Positions 9,422 to 19,875 of a stretch of DNA of 64,000 bases are shown in pieces. Both the position numbers and the translations under genes were made by a program. The notes beneath the pieces were generated by a model. The model saw only the letters and a list, made by a program, of their open reading frames with translations. It was not told the DNA's origin and searched no databases. The stretch is from Salinibacterium sp. NK8237 (GTDB lineage: Bacteria; Actinomycetota; Actinomycetes; Actinomycetales; Microbacteriaceae). The stretch is taken from NCBI RefSeq assembly GCF_015864955.1, contig NZ_JADYWE010000001.1:1240001-1304000 (forward strand). The letters run 5' to 3'. The first letter of the stretch is position 1. Each line of letters begins with the position of its first letter.

Positions 9422-11072
9422 GGTGACCCTTCGTGAGCGGAGCCTCGTTCATGGGGATGCGAACGCCGAGGTTGTCGGCGACCGCGATGGCTTCATCGTA
9501 GCCAGCATCAACGTGACGGATGACGCCCATGCCTGGGTCATTCGTGAGCACTCGCTCAAGCTTCTGGGCAGCAAGCTCGGTGCCGTCAGCGACCGTCACC
9601 TGACCGGCGTGGATCGACCGGCCGATGCCCACACCGCCACCGTGATGAATGGAGACCCACGTTGCGCCCGATGAGGTATTGACCAGGGCGTTAAGCAACG
9701 GCCAGTCAGCGATCGCGTCGGAGCCATCCTTCATCGCCTCGGTCTCGCGGTAGGGCGACGCTACCGAACCGCTGTCGAGGTGATCGCGCCCAATTGCGAG
9801 CGGGGCTGCAAGCTCACCCGACGAGACCATCTCGTTGAAGAGCAAACCGGCTTTGTCACGTTCGCCATAACCCAACCAGCAGATGCGAGCCGGGAGCCCT
9901 TGGAAGTGCACGCGCTCCCCCGCGAGCTTGATCCAGCGAGCGAGCGATTCGTTCTCGGGGAACAACTCGAGAATGGCCTTGTCTGTCTTGTGGATGTCGC
10001 TGGCTTCGCCGCTGAGAGCGGCCCACCGGAACGGGCCCTTGCCCTCCGCGAACAGCGGGCGGATGTAGGCCGGCACGAACCCGGGGAAAGCGAACGCATC
10101 CGCGTAGCCCGCCGCGAGCGCCTCCGTGCGCAGATTGTTGCCGTAGTCGAAGACCTCGGCCCCCTGACGCTGAAAGCCGACCATCGCTTCAACATGAATC
10201 GCCATCGATTCGCGGGCACGCTGGGCGAAGTCGGGGTGGCTGCGGGCACTCTGCCAGTCATGGAAGTCCACGCCGAGAGGAAGGTAAGCGAGAGGATCGT
10301 GGGCGCTCGTCTGGTCAGTGACGATATCGATCGGCGCCCCCATCGCCAACAGCTCGGGAACGGCAGCAGCCGCATTCGCCAGCACCCCAATCGAGAGCGG
10401 CTTCTTCGCATCGCGCGCGGCAACCGCGAGTTCGACCGCGTGCGCGAGAGACTTCGCCTCAACATCGAGGTAGCCGTGATCGATGCGACGCGTGATGCGA
10501 CTCTGATCAACATCAATACAGATCGCAACACCGTCGTTCATGGTTACGGCGAGCGGTTGAGCCCCACCCATGCCTCCGAGGCCAGCCGTAAGGGTAATGG
10601 TGCCGGCAAGAGTGCCGCCGAAGCGTTTCGCCGCGACTGCAGAGAAGGTCTCGTAGGTGCCTTGCAGAATGCCCTGCGTACCAATGTAAATCCACGATCC
10701 CGCCGTCATTTGGCCGTACATGGTGAGGCCAAGCTGCTCGAGCCGACGAAACTCATCCCAGTTGGCCCAGTCGCCCACCAGATTGGAGTTCGCCAACAAC
10801 ACCCGGGGAGCCCACTCGTGGGTCTGCATGACACCGACGGGCTTGCCCGACTGAACCAGCAGCGTCTCGTCACCTTTGAGGGTCGTGAGCGAACGAACAA
10901 TCGCGTGATAACTGGGCCAGTTACGCGCAGCCTTACCCGTGCCGCCATAGACGACGAGATCTTCCGGATGCTCGGCAACCTCAGGGTCGAGGTTGTTCTG
11001 GAGCATGCGCAAAGCACCCTCCTGCTGCCAGCCGAGAGTATTGAGCGTGGAACCACGGTGTGCCTGAATCAT
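9408..11072 (-). CDS. hutU: Urocanate hydratase
   Basis: HutU hydrates urocanate to imidazolonepropionate using tightly bound NAD+, the second step of histidine degradation. The ATG at 11072 ([11 protein letters not shown]) gives 554 residues, the standard family length; the frame is open further upstream but without similarity. The NAD-binding stretch [17 protein letters not shown] and the segments around TGKAARNW and [11 protein letters not shown] are characteristic. It starts eight bases after the hutH stop. Confidence 0.97.
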   Translation of the reverse strand: MIQAHRGSTLNTLGWQQEGALRMLQNNLDPEVAEHPEDLVVYGGTGKAARNWPSYHAIVRSLTTLKGDETLLVQSGKPVGVMQTHEWAPRVLLANSNLVGDWANWDEFRRLEQLGLTMYGQMTAGSWIYIGTQGILQGTYETFSAVAAKRFGGTLAGTITLTAGLGGMGGAQPLAVTMNDGVAICIDVDQSRITRRIDHGYLDVEAKSLAHAVELAVAARDAKKPLSIGVLANAAAAVPELLAMGAPIDIVTDQTSAHDPLAYLPLGVDFHDWQSARSHPDFAQRARESMAIHVEAMVGFQRQGAEVFDYGNNLRTEALAAGYADAFAFPGFVPAYIRPLFAEGKGPFRWAALSGEASDIHKTDKAILELFPENESLARWIKLAGERVHFQGLPARICWLGYGERDKAGLLFNEMVSSGELAAPLAIGRDHLDSGSVASPYRETEAMKDGSDAIADWPLLNALVNTSSGATWVSIHHGGGVGIGRSIHAGQVTVADGTELAAQKLERVLTNDPGMGVIRHVDAGYDEAIAVADNLGVRIPMNEAPLTKGHHAQR

Positions 11073-11080
11073 GACGTCCC

Positions 11081-12628
11081 CTAGCTGAGTTCGGTAATAG
11101 TGCGTGCGGCGGACAAGAGTGCGCCCGACTGCACAAGCGCAACGCTCGCCGCAATGTCGGGGGCCAAATAGCGGTCGGGCCCTGCGGCGGGAACGTGCTC
11201 GCGCAGGTTCGCGATCACCGCAGCCGACACCGGCGACGGTCGCTCGCCACGCATCTCGATCCCGCGTGCCGACGTCAGCAACTCGATGGCGATCACACGC
11301 GACAACCCATCGATACTGCGGCGAAGCTTCAAGCCAGCGCTCCACCCCATCGAGACGTGGTCTTCCTGCATCGCGCTCGTCGGAATTGAATCAACGGATG
11401 CCGGAGCCGCCAACCTCTTCATCTCGCTGACGATTCCCGCCTGGGTGTACTGCGCGATCATGTGCCCAGAGTCCACCCCGGGATCATCGGCCAGGAACGC
11501 GTTGAGCCCGCCGCTGCGATTGCTGTCAAGGAAGCGGTCAGTGCGACGCTCGCTCATGCTCGCAACATCGGCTGCAACGATCGCCAGAAAGTCGAGGGCA
11601 TAGCCAACCGGCGCCCCATGGAAGTTGCCGTTGGATTCCAGCCGGCCATCCACCGTCACCACGGGGTTATCGATCGCGCTCATGAGCTCACGGTCAGCCA
11701 CTTGACGCGTGTGGTTGACCGTATCGCGGGCCGCGCCATGGACCTGGGGCGCGCACCGCAACGAGTACGCGTCCTGCACCCGCGTGAAGCCGCTCGCGGC
11801 GTGGGCCGCAATCGTGTCGGAGTCGCGCAGCACTGCACGCATGTTGGCCGCCGACTGCGCCTGGCCCGGATGAGGCCGAAGGGCGTGCAGGTCCTCCGCG
11901 AAGACTCGGTCGGTTCCCGCCAAACCCTCCACGCTCATGGCAGCGGACAGGTCGGCGGTGGTGAGCAACGCCTCAAGATCAGTAATCGCCAGCGACAGCA
12001 TGCCGAGCATCCCATCGGTGCCGTTAATCAACGCCAAGCCCTCTTTTTCGTGCAAAACGACCGGCGTAATGCCGGCGGCTTTCAGCGCAGCGGATGCCGG
12101 CAGCTGCTCCCCCGCAACGCGCACGTCGCCTTCGCCCATCACGGCAAGCGCGCAATGCGCGAGCGGAGCGAGGTCTCCGGAACAGCCGAGGCTGCCGTAC
12201 TCACCAACGATGGGGGTGATCCCCGCGTTCAGCAGAGCCGCGTAGGTTTCCGCGACGACAGTCCGCACGCCGGTGCGCCCGGTGGCCATCGTAGAGAGTC
12301 GCAACAGCATCGTCGCCCGCACCATTTCGTCGGCGATCTCAGCCCCGGAGCTTGCGGCGTGACTGCGCACGAGTGACCGCTGCAGTTGCAGGCGCTGCTC
12401 GGGGGCGATGTGCTTCGTCGCCAGCGCACCAAAACCGGTGGAGACACCGTAGTGCGGGCGCACGTCGTCGGCCAACGCTTCAATCACCGCACGCGACGCA
12501 ACCATCGCGCTCGTCGCTTCGGCCGAGATCGTGACGGGTGCACCGTGGCGCGCGACCGCCACAACATCGGAGATGCTCACGGCGCCGACGCCGATGGTCA
12601 CTGTCTGGCTGGAGGCTGAGGTCATCAT
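11081..12628 (-). CDS. hutH: Histidine ammonia-lyase
   Basis: HutH deaminates L-histidine to trans-urocanate, the first step of the pathway. The 515-residue product has [10 protein letters not shown] near residue 60 and the cofactor motif [14 protein letters not shown]. The MIO prosthetic group would form from Cys-Ser-Gly rather than the more common Ala-Ser-Gly; I recall this variant from other actinobacterial enzymes, so it does not suggest inactivity. [15 protein letters not shown] is also present. Two tandem ATG codons at 12628 and 12625 leave the exact start open. Confidence 0.97.
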   Translation of the reverse strand: MMTSASSQTVTIGVGAVSISDVVAVARHGAPVTISAEATSAMVASRAVIEALADDVRPHYGVSTGFGALATKHIAPEQRLQLQRSLVRSHAASSGAEIADEMVRATMLLRLSTMATGRTGVRTVVAETYAALLNAGITPIVGEYGSLGCSGDLAPLAHCALAVMGEGDVRVAGEQLPASAALKAAGITPVVLHEKEGLALINGTDGMLGMLSLAITDLEALLTTADLSAAMSVEGLAGTDRVFAEDLHALRPHPGQAQSAANMRAVLRDSDTIAAHAASGFTRVQDAYSLRCAPQVHGAARDTVNHTRQVADRELMSAIDNPVVTVDGRLESNGNFHGAPVGYALDFLAIVAADVASMSERRTDRFLDSNRSGGLNAFLADDPGVDSGHMIAQYTQAGIVSEMKRLAAPASVDSIPTSAMQEDHVSMGWSAGLKLRRSIDGLSRVIAIELLTSARGIEMRGERPSPVSAAVIANLREHVPAAGPDRYLAPDIAASVALVQSGALLSAARTITELS

Positions 12629-12678
12629 CCCAGTGAACGCGCATCACCCCTCCACCACGAGTGGATAACGCGATATGG

Positions 12679-12696
12679 TGTCTGAAATACCAGACA
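12679..12696. promoter_or_regulatory. Candidate IclR-type operator between hutH and the regulator
   Basis: A perfect 6-base inverted repeat, TGTCTG and CAGACA with a 6-base spacer, lies in the 76-base divergent gap. Its right arm touches the AGGAG ribosome-binding site of the regulator gene. The size and position fit an IclR-family operator controlling both directions. No binding data are implied. Confidence 0.5.
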
Positions 12697-12704
12697 GGAG
12701 CCGC

Positions 12705-13472
12705 GTGTCCAACATTCCTGCCGCGCGCAACACCATGGCCGTGCTGCGTCACCTCGCGACCCGCAGAGGGCCTGTGCCCGCCTCCGCTTTGGCGCGCGAG
12801 CTAGCGCTCCCCCGGTCATCCGTCTACCAACTGCTCACTGTCATGATCGACGAAGGATTCGTGGTGCATTACCCCGAAGACCGCACCTATGGGTTGAGCT
12901 CCCTCGTCTCCGAGATCGGCACGTCTGCGCTGCGTAGCGAAAGACTCTCCACTCTCGCGAGCCCGCTCATGCGGAGCCTCGCGGCTGAAGCCCCGATCCC
13001 GGTCGTCGCGCACCTTGCCGTGCTCAGCGGTGCCGATGTCAGTTACGCCGCTCGAGTGCAAGGAACCCGAGCGCCCACCACTGTTTCGGCTGTCGGCGTG
13101 AAACTTCCCGCGCATTTGACCGCGACAGGGCGAGCGATGCTCGCGCAGCTCACGGCCCCGCAGGTGCGAGCCCTCTATCCCTCGCGCAGCACCCTCACTC
13201 GGCGCCAGACCGCCGGGCCGAACACGCTGGCTGAACTCGACCGGCTACTGGCTGCGACTCGTGAGCGCGGCTGGGCCAGCGAAGTGGGCGACATCACTGC
13301 GGAGTACGCCTCGGTGGGCGCTGCGGCGTTCGACCGCAACGGCTATCCTTCGGCAGCGATCGGGCTCACTTTCAGAACGGATGCCGTCGAAGACCAGTGG
13401 GACGAGCTCGGCCAGGCCACAATGGCCGCCGCTCGCGCCCTCACCTCGCGGCTCACCGGCCGCGCTGGTTAA
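12705..13472 (+). CDS. IclR-family transcriptional regulator, probable hut regulator
   Basis: The 255-residue product has an N-terminal winged helix-turn-helix (MAVLRHLATRRGPVPASALA, then LPRSSVYQLLTVMIDEGFV). An IclR effector-binding domain follows, with VPARLTATGRAML-like sequence (LPAHLTATGRAMLAQL) and a C-terminal VGAAAFDRNGYPSAAIGL segment. I prefer GTG at 12705, four bases after AGGAG; the ATG at 12675 lacks a ribosome-binding site and would precede the palindrome. Divergence from hutH suggests it controls the hut operon in response to a pathway intermediate, which is inference. Confidence 0.88.
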   Translation: MSNIPAARNTMAVLRHLATRRGPVPASALARELALPRSSVYQLLTVMIDEGFVVHYPEDRTYGLSSLVSEIGTSALRSERLSTLASPLMRSLAAEAPIPVVAHLAVLSGADVSYAARVQGTRAPTTVSAVGVKLPAHLTATGRAMLAQLTAPQVRALYPSRSTLTRRQTAGPNTLAELDRLLAATRERGWASEVGDITAEYASVGAAAFDRNGYPSAAIGLTFRTDAVEDQWDELGQATMAAARALTSRLTGRAG

Positions 13473-13511
13473 ACGACGAAGGGCCGAGCCTTTCGGCTCG
13501 ACCCTCGTCGT
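13473..13511. terminator. Bidirectional terminator between the regulator gene and tuf
   Basis: A long imperfect stem (ACGACGAAGGG then CCGAGCC, loop TTTC, then GGCTCG and CCCTCGTCGT) lies between the convergent ends of the IclR-type gene and tuf. It follows the first stop codon directly. U-runs are poor, as is common in actinobacteria. Confidence 0.75.
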
Positions 13512-13526
13512 AATTAGTTACTGAGC

Positions 13527-14720
13527 TTACGCCAGAACCTTGGTTACCTTACCGGCACCTACGGTACGTCCACCCTCACGGATGGCGAAGCCGAGGCCCT
13601 CTTCCATGGCGATGGGCTGAATAAGCTCAACGGTCATGTCAGTGGTGTCGCCAGGCATAACCATCTCGGTGCCCTCAGGCAACGTGATGACGCCGGTGAC
13701 GTCGGTGGTGCGGAAGTAGAACTGCGGACGGTAGTTCGCGTAGAACGGGTTGTGACGCCCACCCTCATCCTTTGACAGGATGTATGCGGTTCCCTCGAAG
13801 TTCGTGTGAGGAGTAACGGAACCAGGCTTAACAACAACCTGTCCACGCTCAACATCTTCACGCTTGGTTCCACGAAGAAGCAGACCACAGTTCTCGCCAG
13901 CCCATGCTTCGTCGAGCTGCTTGTGGAACATCTCGATACCAGTGACCGTGGTCTTCTGGGTCGGACGGATTCCAACAATCTCAACGTCAGAGTTGATCGA
14001 AAGCGTTCCACGCTCGGCGCGGCCCGTAACAACGGTTCCACGACCAGTGATCGTGAAGACGTCTTCAACCGGCATCAAGAACGGCTTGTCCTTGTCGCGG
14101 ATGGGGTCAGGAACGTTCTCGTCAACAGCATCCATGAGGTCGAGGATGGACTGGGTCCACTTCTCGTCGCCCTCAAGAGCCTTGAGACCTGAAACCTGGA
14201 CAACAGGAACGTTGTCGCCGTCGAAGCCCTGGCTGGAGAGGAGTTCGCGAACCTCGAGCTCAACGAGCTCAAGGATCTCTTCGTCATCTACCATGTCGGA
14301 CTTGTTCAGTGCAACGAGCAGGTAAGGAACACCAACCTGCTTCGCGAGCAGAACGTGCTCGCGAGTCTGAGCCATCGGTCCGTCGGTCGCTGCAACCACG
14401 AGGATTGCACCGTCCATCTGAGCTGCACCGGTGATCATGTTCTTGATGTAGTCAGCGTGGCCCGGAGCGTCTACGTGTGCGTAGTGGCGCTTGGGGGTCT
14501 CGTACTCAACGTGCGAGATGTTGATGGTGATACCGCGTTGACGTTCTTCCGGAGCCGAGTCAATCGACGAGAAGTCGCGCTGCACGTTCGTCGCCGAAGG
14601 GTACTTGTCAGCAAGTACCTTCGAGATCGCTGCCGTGAGCGTGGTCTTTCCGTGGTCAACGTGACCGATGGTTCCGATGTTTACGTGCGGCTTGGTCCGC
14701 TCGAACTTGGCCTTAGCCAC
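13527..14720 (-). CDS. tuf: Elongation factor Tu
   Basis: EF-Tu delivers aminoacyl-tRNA to the ribosome. The GTG start is preceded by GAGGAGG. The 397-residue product has the GTPase motifs [10 protein letters not shown] (P-loop, near residue 19), the switch segment [17 protein letters not shown] and NKSD, then domains 2 and 3 of normal length. It is the last gene of the str operon. Downstream it meets the convergent IclR gene and the hut cluster instead of rpsJ. Confidence 0.99.
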   Translation of the reverse strand: MAKAKFERTKPHVNIGTIGHVDHGKTTLTAAISKVLADKYPSATNVQRDFSSIDSAPEERQRGITINISHVEYETPKRHYAHVDAPGHADYIKNMITGAAQMDGAILVVAATDGPMAQTREHVLLAKQVGVPYLLVALNKSDMVDDEEILELVELEVRELLSSQGFDGDNVPVVQVSGLKALEGDEKWTQSILDLMDAVDENVPDPIRDKDKPFLMPVEDVFTITGRGTVVTGRAERGTLSINSDVEIVGIRPTQKTTVTGIEMFHKQLDEAWAGENCGLLLRGTKREDVERGQVVVKPGSVTPHTNFEGTAYILSKDEGGRHNPFYANYRPQFYFRTTDVTGVITLPEGTEMVMPGDTTDMTVELIQPIAMEEGLGFAIREGGRTVGAGKVTKVLA

Positions 14721-14829
14721 TGTGGGTCCTCCTCAGGACTCGGTTGCTCTGCACCCGACGACTTTTCACTGCCGAATGTTTCGCAAGTTGGTGTGTATCT
14801 ATGTTAGTTGCGCGCTGGTAGTGCGGCGA

Positions 14830-16944
14830 TTACTCGCCCTTGTTCTTTGCAACAATCTCGTCAGCTACCGCGCGGGGAACCTCAGAGTAACTGTCGAACG
14901 TCATCGAGTACACCGCACGACCTGAAGTCTTGGACCTCAAGTCACCGACGTAGCCGAACATTTCCGACAGTGGTACGTGGGCGCGAACGACCTTTACGCC
15001 GGTCGCGTCCTCCATGGACTGGATCTGTCCGCGGCGACTGTTAAGGTCACCGATGACGTCTCCCATGTACTCCTCGGGAGTACGAACCTCGACCGCCATG
15101 AGCGGTTCGAGGAGAACTGGGTCAGCCTTGCGCGCTGCCTCTTTGAATGCCATGGTTCCCGCGATCTTGAACGCCATTTCTGACGAGTCAACATCGTGAG
15201 CAGCACCATCGAGGATGATTCCCTTGACGCCGACCATCGGGAATCCTGCGAGGATTCCGACGTTCATCGATGCCTGGAAACCCTGGTCGATTGAGCCAAT
15301 GTATTCACGAGGAATACGGCCACCGGTGACCTTATTTACGAATTCGTAAATCTTGTCGCCTTCAACCTCCATCGGCTCGAGCGAGATCTGGACCTTAGCG
15401 AACTGTCCCGATCCACCCGTCTGCTTCTTGTGGGTGTAGTCGTGCTTGTCCACAATGCGGCGGATGGTCTCGCGGTACGCAACCTGCGGCTTACCAACGT
15501 TGGCTTCAACGTTGAATTCGCGCTTCATGCGGTCCACGAGGATGTCGAGGTGAAGTTCACCCATTCCCTTAATTACCGTCTGGCCAGTTTCCTGGTTCTG
15601 TTCGGTACGGAACGTGGGGTCTTCTTCAGCGAGCTTCTGAATAGCAATACCAAGCTTCTCTTGGTCAGCCTTCGTCTTCGGCTCGATCGCTACCTCGATC
15701 ACGGGCTCAGGGAACGTCATCGACTCGAGAACGACCTGGTCGTTCGGGTCACACAGCGTGTCACCAGTCGTGGTGTCCTTGAGGCCAATGACGGCGTAGA
15801 TGTGTCCAGCGGTGACGCTGTCGACAGGGATTTCCTTGTTAGCAGCCATCTGGAAGATCTTTCCGATGCGCTCCTTCTTGCCCTTGGTGGAGTTAGCTAC
15901 AGCTCCACCAGAGTCAAGGTGTCCCGAGTACACGCGAATGTACGTGAGGCGACCGAAGAAGGGGTGCACAGCAACCTTGAAGGCCAGAGCCGAGAACGGC
16001 TCCGAAGCGTCGGGCTTGCGGATGATGATCTTGTCTTCATCGCGGGGGTCGCGTGCTTCCATGGGAGGCACGTCAACCGGCGAAGGAAGGTAGTCAATAA
16101 CAGCGTCGAGCATCGGCTGAACGCCACGGTTCTTGAAAGCAGAACCACAGAGAACCGGGTAGATCTCGCTGTTGACGGTGAGCTTACGGATCGCAGCCTT
16201 GATCTCAGCAACGCTGATCTCTTCGCCGGCGAAGTAACGCTCCATGATGGCATCGTCGGTCTCAGCGACAACCTCGAGAAGAGCGGTGCGGTATTCCGCA
16301 GCCTTCTCCTTGAGGTCTTCGGGGATCTCTTCGATGGCGTACTTGGCGCCCATCTGAACGTCACCCTTGGAGTCGCCGCGCCACGTGAGTGCACGCATCT
16401 CAACGAGGTCTACAACACCCTCGAACTCAGACTCGAGTCCGATGGGGAGCTGAATAACGAGGGGACGAGCACCGAGGCGCTTCACGATGGTGTCTACCGT
16501 GTAGTAGAAGTCCGCGCCCATCTTGTCCATCTTGTTGACGAAGCAGATGCGGGGAACGTCGTACTTGTCGGCCTGGCGCCAGACAGTCTCTGACTGCGGC
16601 TCAACGCCCTCTTTACCGTCGAACACAGCGACTGCACCGTCGAGAACGCGGAGCGAACGCTCCACCTCAACCGTGAAGTCAACGTGGCCGGGGGTGTCGA
16701 TGATGTTGATCTGGTTTTTGTTCCAGTAACAGGTAACAGCAGCGGACGTGATCGTGATGCCACGTTCCTGCTCCTGCTCCATCCAGTCAGTAGTCGACGC
16801 ACCATCGTGAGTTTCACCAATTTTGTGGTTTACACCCGTGTAGAACAGGATGCGCTCAGTCGTAGTGGTCTTGCCGGCATCGATGTGAGCCATGATGCCA
16901 ATGTTGCGGACCTTAGTCAGGTCGGTGAGCACGTCCTGTGCCAC
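14830..16944 (-). CDS. fusA: Elongation factor G
   Basis: EF-G catalyses ribosomal translocation. I chose the GTG at 16944, preceded by GGAGG with a 5-base spacer, giving 704 residues starting [16 protein letters not shown]; the in-frame ATG 39 bases upstream lacks support. GTPase motifs [32 protein letters not shown] and NKMDKMGAD are all present, followed by domains II-V. It lies between rpsG and tuf in the usual str order. Confidence 0.98.
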   Translation of the reverse strand: MAQDVLTDLTKVRNIGIMAHIDAGKTTTTERILFYTGVNHKIGETHDGASTTDWMEQEQERGITITSAAVTCYWNKNQINIIDTPGHVDFTVEVERSLRVLDGAVAVFDGKEGVEPQSETVWRQADKYDVPRICFVNKMDKMGADFYYTVDTIVKRLGARPLVIQLPIGLESEFEGVVDLVEMRALTWRGDSKGDVQMGAKYAIEEIPEDLKEKAAEYRTALLEVVAETDDAIMERYFAGEEISVAEIKAAIRKLTVNSEIYPVLCGSAFKNRGVQPMLDAVIDYLPSPVDVPPMEARDPRDEDKIIIRKPDASEPFSALAFKVAVHPFFGRLTYIRVYSGHLDSGGAVANSTKGKKERIGKIFQMAANKEIPVDSVTAGHIYAVIGLKDTTTGDTLCDPNDQVVLESMTFPEPVIEVAIEPKTKADQEKLGIAIQKLAEEDPTFRTEQNQETGQTVIKGMGELHLDILVDRMKREFNVEANVGKPQVAYRETIRRIVDKHDYTHKKQTGGSGQFAKVQISLEPMEVEGDKIYEFVNKVTGGRIPREYIGSIDQGFQASMNVGILAGFPMVGVKGIILDGAAHDVDSSEMAFKIAGTMAFKEAARKADPVLLEPLMAVEVRTPEEYMGDVIGDLNSRRGQIQSMEDATGVKVVRAHVPLSEMFGYVGDLRSKTSGRAVYSMTFDSYSEVPRAVADEIVAKNKGE

Positions 16945-17033
16945 AGGTTCCTCCGAAGTTTGTTGGTGAAGCGAGAATCTCAAGAGTGAAGCGAGCCAGA
17001 CAGCGTCTGACCCGCCTCACTGCGAGGTGCTGA

Positions 17034-17504
17034 CTACCAGCGGTAGTGAGCGAATGCCTTGTTCGACTCGGCCATCTTGTGGGTGTCTTCGCGGCGCTTT
17101 ACAGCGGCGCCAAGGCCATTCGATGCGTCCAAGATCTCGTTGGTGAGACGCTCAGTCATCGTCTTTTCACGACGACCCTTTGCGTAGCTCGTGAGCCAAC
17201 GCAATGCGAGCGTGTTTGCGCGGTGCGACTTGACCTCAACAGGAACCTGGTAGGTCGATCCACCGACACGACGCGACTTGACCTCAAGGGTCGGGCGAAC
17301 GTTGTCGAGAGCCTTCTTGAGAGTGACTACGGCGTCCTGGCCGGTCTTCTCGGTAACGCCTTCGAGTGCTCCGTAAACGATGCGCTCTGCAAGGCCCTTC
17401 TTGCCATCAAGAAGAATCTTGTTGACAAGCTGGCTGACAATGGGGGCGCCGTAAACCGGATCCGCGACTACGGGACGCTTTGGTGCTGGTCCTTTACGAG
17501 GCAT
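17034..17504 (-). CDS. rpsG: 30S ribosomal protein S7
   Basis: S7 nucleates the 30S head and contacts E-site tRNA. The 156-residue product begins [19 protein letters not shown] and contains the core [19 protein letters not shown] and [16 protein letters not shown]. Length is standard. Its start overlaps the rpsL stop by one base. Confidence 0.98.
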   Translation of the reverse strand: MPRKGPAPKRPVVADPVYGAPIVSQLVNKILLDGKKGLAERIVYGALEGVTEKTGQDAVVTLKKALDNVRPTLEVKSRRVGGSTYQVPVEVKSHRANTLALRWLTSYAKGRREKTMTERLTNEILDASNGLGAAVKRREDTHKMAESNKAFAHYRW

Positions 17505-17878
17505 TACTTCTTATCCTTCTTCGCGCCGTAGAGGCTACGAGCCTGCTTACGGTTCTTAACGGCCTGGGTGTCGAGCGCTCCGCGAACGATCTTGTAGCGA
17601 ACACCGGGGAGGTCCTTTACACGACCACCGCGGATGAGCACCATCGAGTGCTCTTGAAGGTTGTGACCTTCACCGGGAATGTAGGCCGTGACCTCGGTAC
17701 CGTTAGAAAGCTTGACACGAGCAACCTTGCGAAGAGCCGAGTTCGGCTTCTTCGGAGTTGTTGTGTAGACGCGCGTGCAAACGCCGCGCTGCTGCGGGTT
17801 GGACTTAAGGGCGGGAGCCTTGGTCTTTACGACCTTCGGCGTGCGTCCCTTACGCACCAACTGCTGAATGGTGGGCAC
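17504..17878 (-). CDS. rpsL: 30S ribosomal protein S12
   Basis: S12 controls decoding accuracy. The 124-residue product starts from GTG behind AAGGAG and reads [12 protein letters not shown]. The lysines in [12 protein letters not shown] and in [13 protein letters not shown], whose substitution gives streptomycin resistance in other bacteria, are wild type. It is the first gene of the str operon. Confidence 0.99.
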   Translation of the reverse strand: MPTIQQLVRKGRTPKVVKTKAPALKSNPQQRGVCTRVYTTTPKKPNSALRKVARVKLSNGTEVTAYIPGEGHNLQEHSMVLIRGGRVKDLPGVRYKIVRGALDTQAVKNRKQARSLYGAKKDKK

Positions 17879-18134
17879 TAAATTACTCCTTGATTTTGCT
17901 GCACGGTGACAGCGTCATGATGGTTAGCATTCGACGTTCTTTTCAGAACATCGAGTTCATCTGGACCCACGCGCCCACCGAACTGATCGGTTGGTTTGCG
18001 GGTATGCCGTGGGGGCCAACCGGAAGGTCGAACCCTGTGGTGTGGAGTGACTCGCACCTAAGCCCCGCGTGAACGGGAAACCTCGAGAGGCATGACTTAA
18101 GCGCACGACAAAGCGCACACCTCAGAAAGAATAG
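17879..18134 (-). other. Leader region of the str operon; no gene seen
   Basis: No coding frame is convincing here. On the minus strand it should carry the promoter and leader of rpsL. A small perfect hairpin (GTTCT, TTTC loop, AGAAC on the plus strand, 17936-17949) is the only clear structure, and I could not settle on a promoter. Confidence 0.4.
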
Positions 18135-18135
18135 C

Positions 18136-18153
18136 CCCCGGGATAGGCCGGGG
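18136..18153 (-). terminator. Terminator behind the 18214-19053 gene
   Basis: On the minus strand CCCCGG and CCGGGG form a hairpin around a 6-base loop, followed by CTATTCTTTCT. It lies about 60 bases past the stop of the membrane protein gene and isolates it from the str operon. Confidence 0.6.
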
Positions 18154-18213
18154 TCAAATGGTCACAGCCCACACGCAGCCTCCAGAACAGGGCACGCGTG
18201 CACGGCAGAGACT

Positions 18214-19053
18214 TTAGCGCTGAGCAGCAGTTTTCTCTGCGAGCTCGGCTTCCCACTTCGCCCGAGTATCGAGGTTGCGCTGCGTGACCTTGCGGCCACG
18301 TCTAGCGACGAGCGCGCCCGTCCACAACGAGACTTCACGGCCCAACAATCCAGCGGCAATAATCAGCGGATCAGCCAGCGCTCTGAGGAACATGGCGTGC
18401 GCCTGTTCCGGAGTGTTCTGGATAACGCCGTTGATAAGCAAGAGCGCGCCGACGGTGCCGAAGTACACGACAAGCCCGACGATGATGCTCGAAAAGACGT
18501 GTGCCGCCCATCCCGCACGATTGACAATGAGCGCAATCACGATGGCTCCGAGCGCGAAGAATGCGACCGGAACGTAGAACGATGGCGCCTGCACGAAAGC
18601 GACCGCGACTCGGCCGGATGCTGCTGCACCGATGATCACGACGGCGATCGCAAAAACAATTGCGAAGGCGAGCGTGGACGCTAGCGCGATGAAAACACCA
18701 AATCCACGGTTGCCCGCGACCTTGGGAGGCGTCGGAGCAGTGACGTACACGACGCGAGGCTCGCTGGATGCCGCGGCTCCCGTCGTCTCGGCCACTACAG
18801 GCTCGGGCTCGGCGATGATTTCGGGCTCAACAGTAAGGGGGCGCTCGACAACGGGCTCTGCCTCAGCTTCGAGCGTGACGTCGTCGTACACAGCGGACTC
18901 CGTGGATGCCGCCGGCGTCGCAGGATCCGCAATCGGATCGACAAGAGGTGTCGCAGGGTCAGACGCTGCGGGGGTCTCGTCGACAACCACAGCATCCTCA
19001 ATGTTGTCGTCGTTCTCCGGTGAAGAACCACGCTCTACAGATGGATCGGTCAT
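18214..19053 (-). CDS. Conserved hypothetical membrane protein
   Basis: I do not recognise a named family. The 279-residue product has an acidic, Pro/Ala/Thr-rich, probably cytoplasmic N-terminal third (about residues 1-105). Four hydrophobic segments follow (GVFIALASTLAFAIVFAIAV, FYVPVAFFALGAIVIALIV, VFSSIIVGLVVYFGTVGALL, and a weaker one near ADPLIIAAGLLG), then a basic C-terminus. I start it at ATG 19053 because GAGGAGG lies eight bases upstream; an in-frame GTG at 19074 would include that site. It stands alone between two terminators. Confidence 0.8.
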   Translation of the reverse strand: MTDPSVERGSSPENDDNIEDAVVVDETPAASDPATPLVDPIADPATPAASTESAVYDDVTLEAEAEPVVERPLTVEPEIIAEPEPVVAETTGAAASSEPRVVYVTAPTPPKVAGNRGFGVFIALASTLAFAIVFAIAVVIIGAAASGRVAVAFVQAPSFYVPVAFFALGAIVIALIVNRAGWAAHVFSSIIVGLVVYFGTVGALLLINGVIQNTPEQAHAMFLRALADPLIIAAGLLGREVSLWTGALVARRGRKVTQRNLDTRAKWEAELAEKTAAQR

Positions 19054-19115
19054 GACTGATGCCTCCTCGTGCACGTGACTGATCCGCCCAGTCTACCGAA
19101 GCAACTCTCAGAAAC

Positions 19116-19155
19116 GAGAAGAACGCCACGACCGAAAGGTCGTGGCGTACTTCTC
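19116..19155 (-). terminator. Terminator of the type IV pilus operon
   Basis: A long near-perfect stem, GAGAAG and ACGCCACGACC around a GAAA loop with complementary right arm, lies 22 bases past the pilO stop codon. It ends the minus-strand pil transcript before the membrane protein gene. Confidence 0.8.
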
Positions 19156-19176
19156 AATATGAATTGGCGTGAACGA

Positions 19177-19875
19177 CTAGTTCACCACTTCGCCGGATAC
19201 TGAAGCGCTAACAGCGCCAACGTTGCTGCTCAGAACATAGACAGATCCGAGGAGCACCATATCCGCCACCCCATCATCCGAGTCCGCGTCGACCTGGACC
19301 GAGCTGACGGAGAATGCGCGTTGATTATTCTGCACGCTTTGGAGGAACTTGTTGACGTCTTCGAATGAGCCGGTGACCTGAATACTCACGTCTAAAGCCA
19401 CAAGCCCTGCCACTGACGACGTCGTTGGCGTAACAGGAGCCACAGGCTCAGCCACCTCGGTGTCAGCGTCATCAGTTTCAGATTCATCATCAGCGGCTTC
19501 CGTCGATGTGTCTACAGCCTCAGTTGGAGCGAGCGCTTCAACTGCAGTGACATACGCAATCGACTCGATCTGGACTCCCGCTGCCGCAGCAAGGCTCTCA
19601 AGTTGACTCGCAAATACTGATGAGTTGTGGCCTGAAGGAACGATCTTGTTAAATTCCTCAAGATCGGCAAACAGGCTGTCTGAATCTTCAGCCAACGCTT
19701 TAAGAGCGTCGAGTTCGGCCATTTTCACCTGGTTCGTGGCTTCAACAGTGAGGAGTTCATTGTCAGAATCTGACGCTGCCGTCAGTGCTGGCGACACCCC
19801 TACAACGTATCCAAGCAACAGAATGAGCAAGACGGCGACAACCGCAACTACATTCCACAATCGCGTCATTGTCAT
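19177..19875 (-). CDS. pilO: Type IV pilus inner-membrane alignment protein PilO-like
   Basis: PilO pairs with PilN to link the cytoplasmic PilM ring to the pilus motor. The 232-residue product has one N-terminal membrane helix (residues 6-27, VVAVVAVLLILLLGYVVGV) and a short coiled segment. A ferredoxin-like extracellular domain follows, interrupted by an acidic Thr/Glu/Asp-rich insert around residues 115-145. Sequence similarity is weak, as usual for PilO; placement after pilM and pilN decides the call. Its start overlaps the pilN stop by one base. Confidence 0.8.
   Translation of the reverse strand: MTMTRLWNVVAVVAVLLILLLGYVVGVSPALTAASDSDNELLTVEATNQVKMAELDALKALAEDSDSLFADLEEFNKIVPSGHNSSVFASQLESLAAAAGVQIESIAYVTAVEALAPTEAVDTSTEAADDESETDDADTEVAEPVAPVTPTTSSVAGLVALDVSIQVTGSFEDVNKFLQSVQNNQRAFSVSSVQVDADSDDGVADMVLLGSVYVLSSNVGAVSASVSGEVVN

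Noticed and set aside
11160..11345. Upstream extension of hutU overlapping hutH
   Set aside because: The extra 91 codons have no similarity to urocanate hydratase and overlap hutH in another frame; ATG 11072 gives the standard length.
12133..12235. HutH Cys-Ser-Gly cofactor motif as a sign of inactivation
   Set aside because: Cys-Ser-Gly is, as far as I recall, common in actinobacterial enzymes, and the flanking motif is intact.
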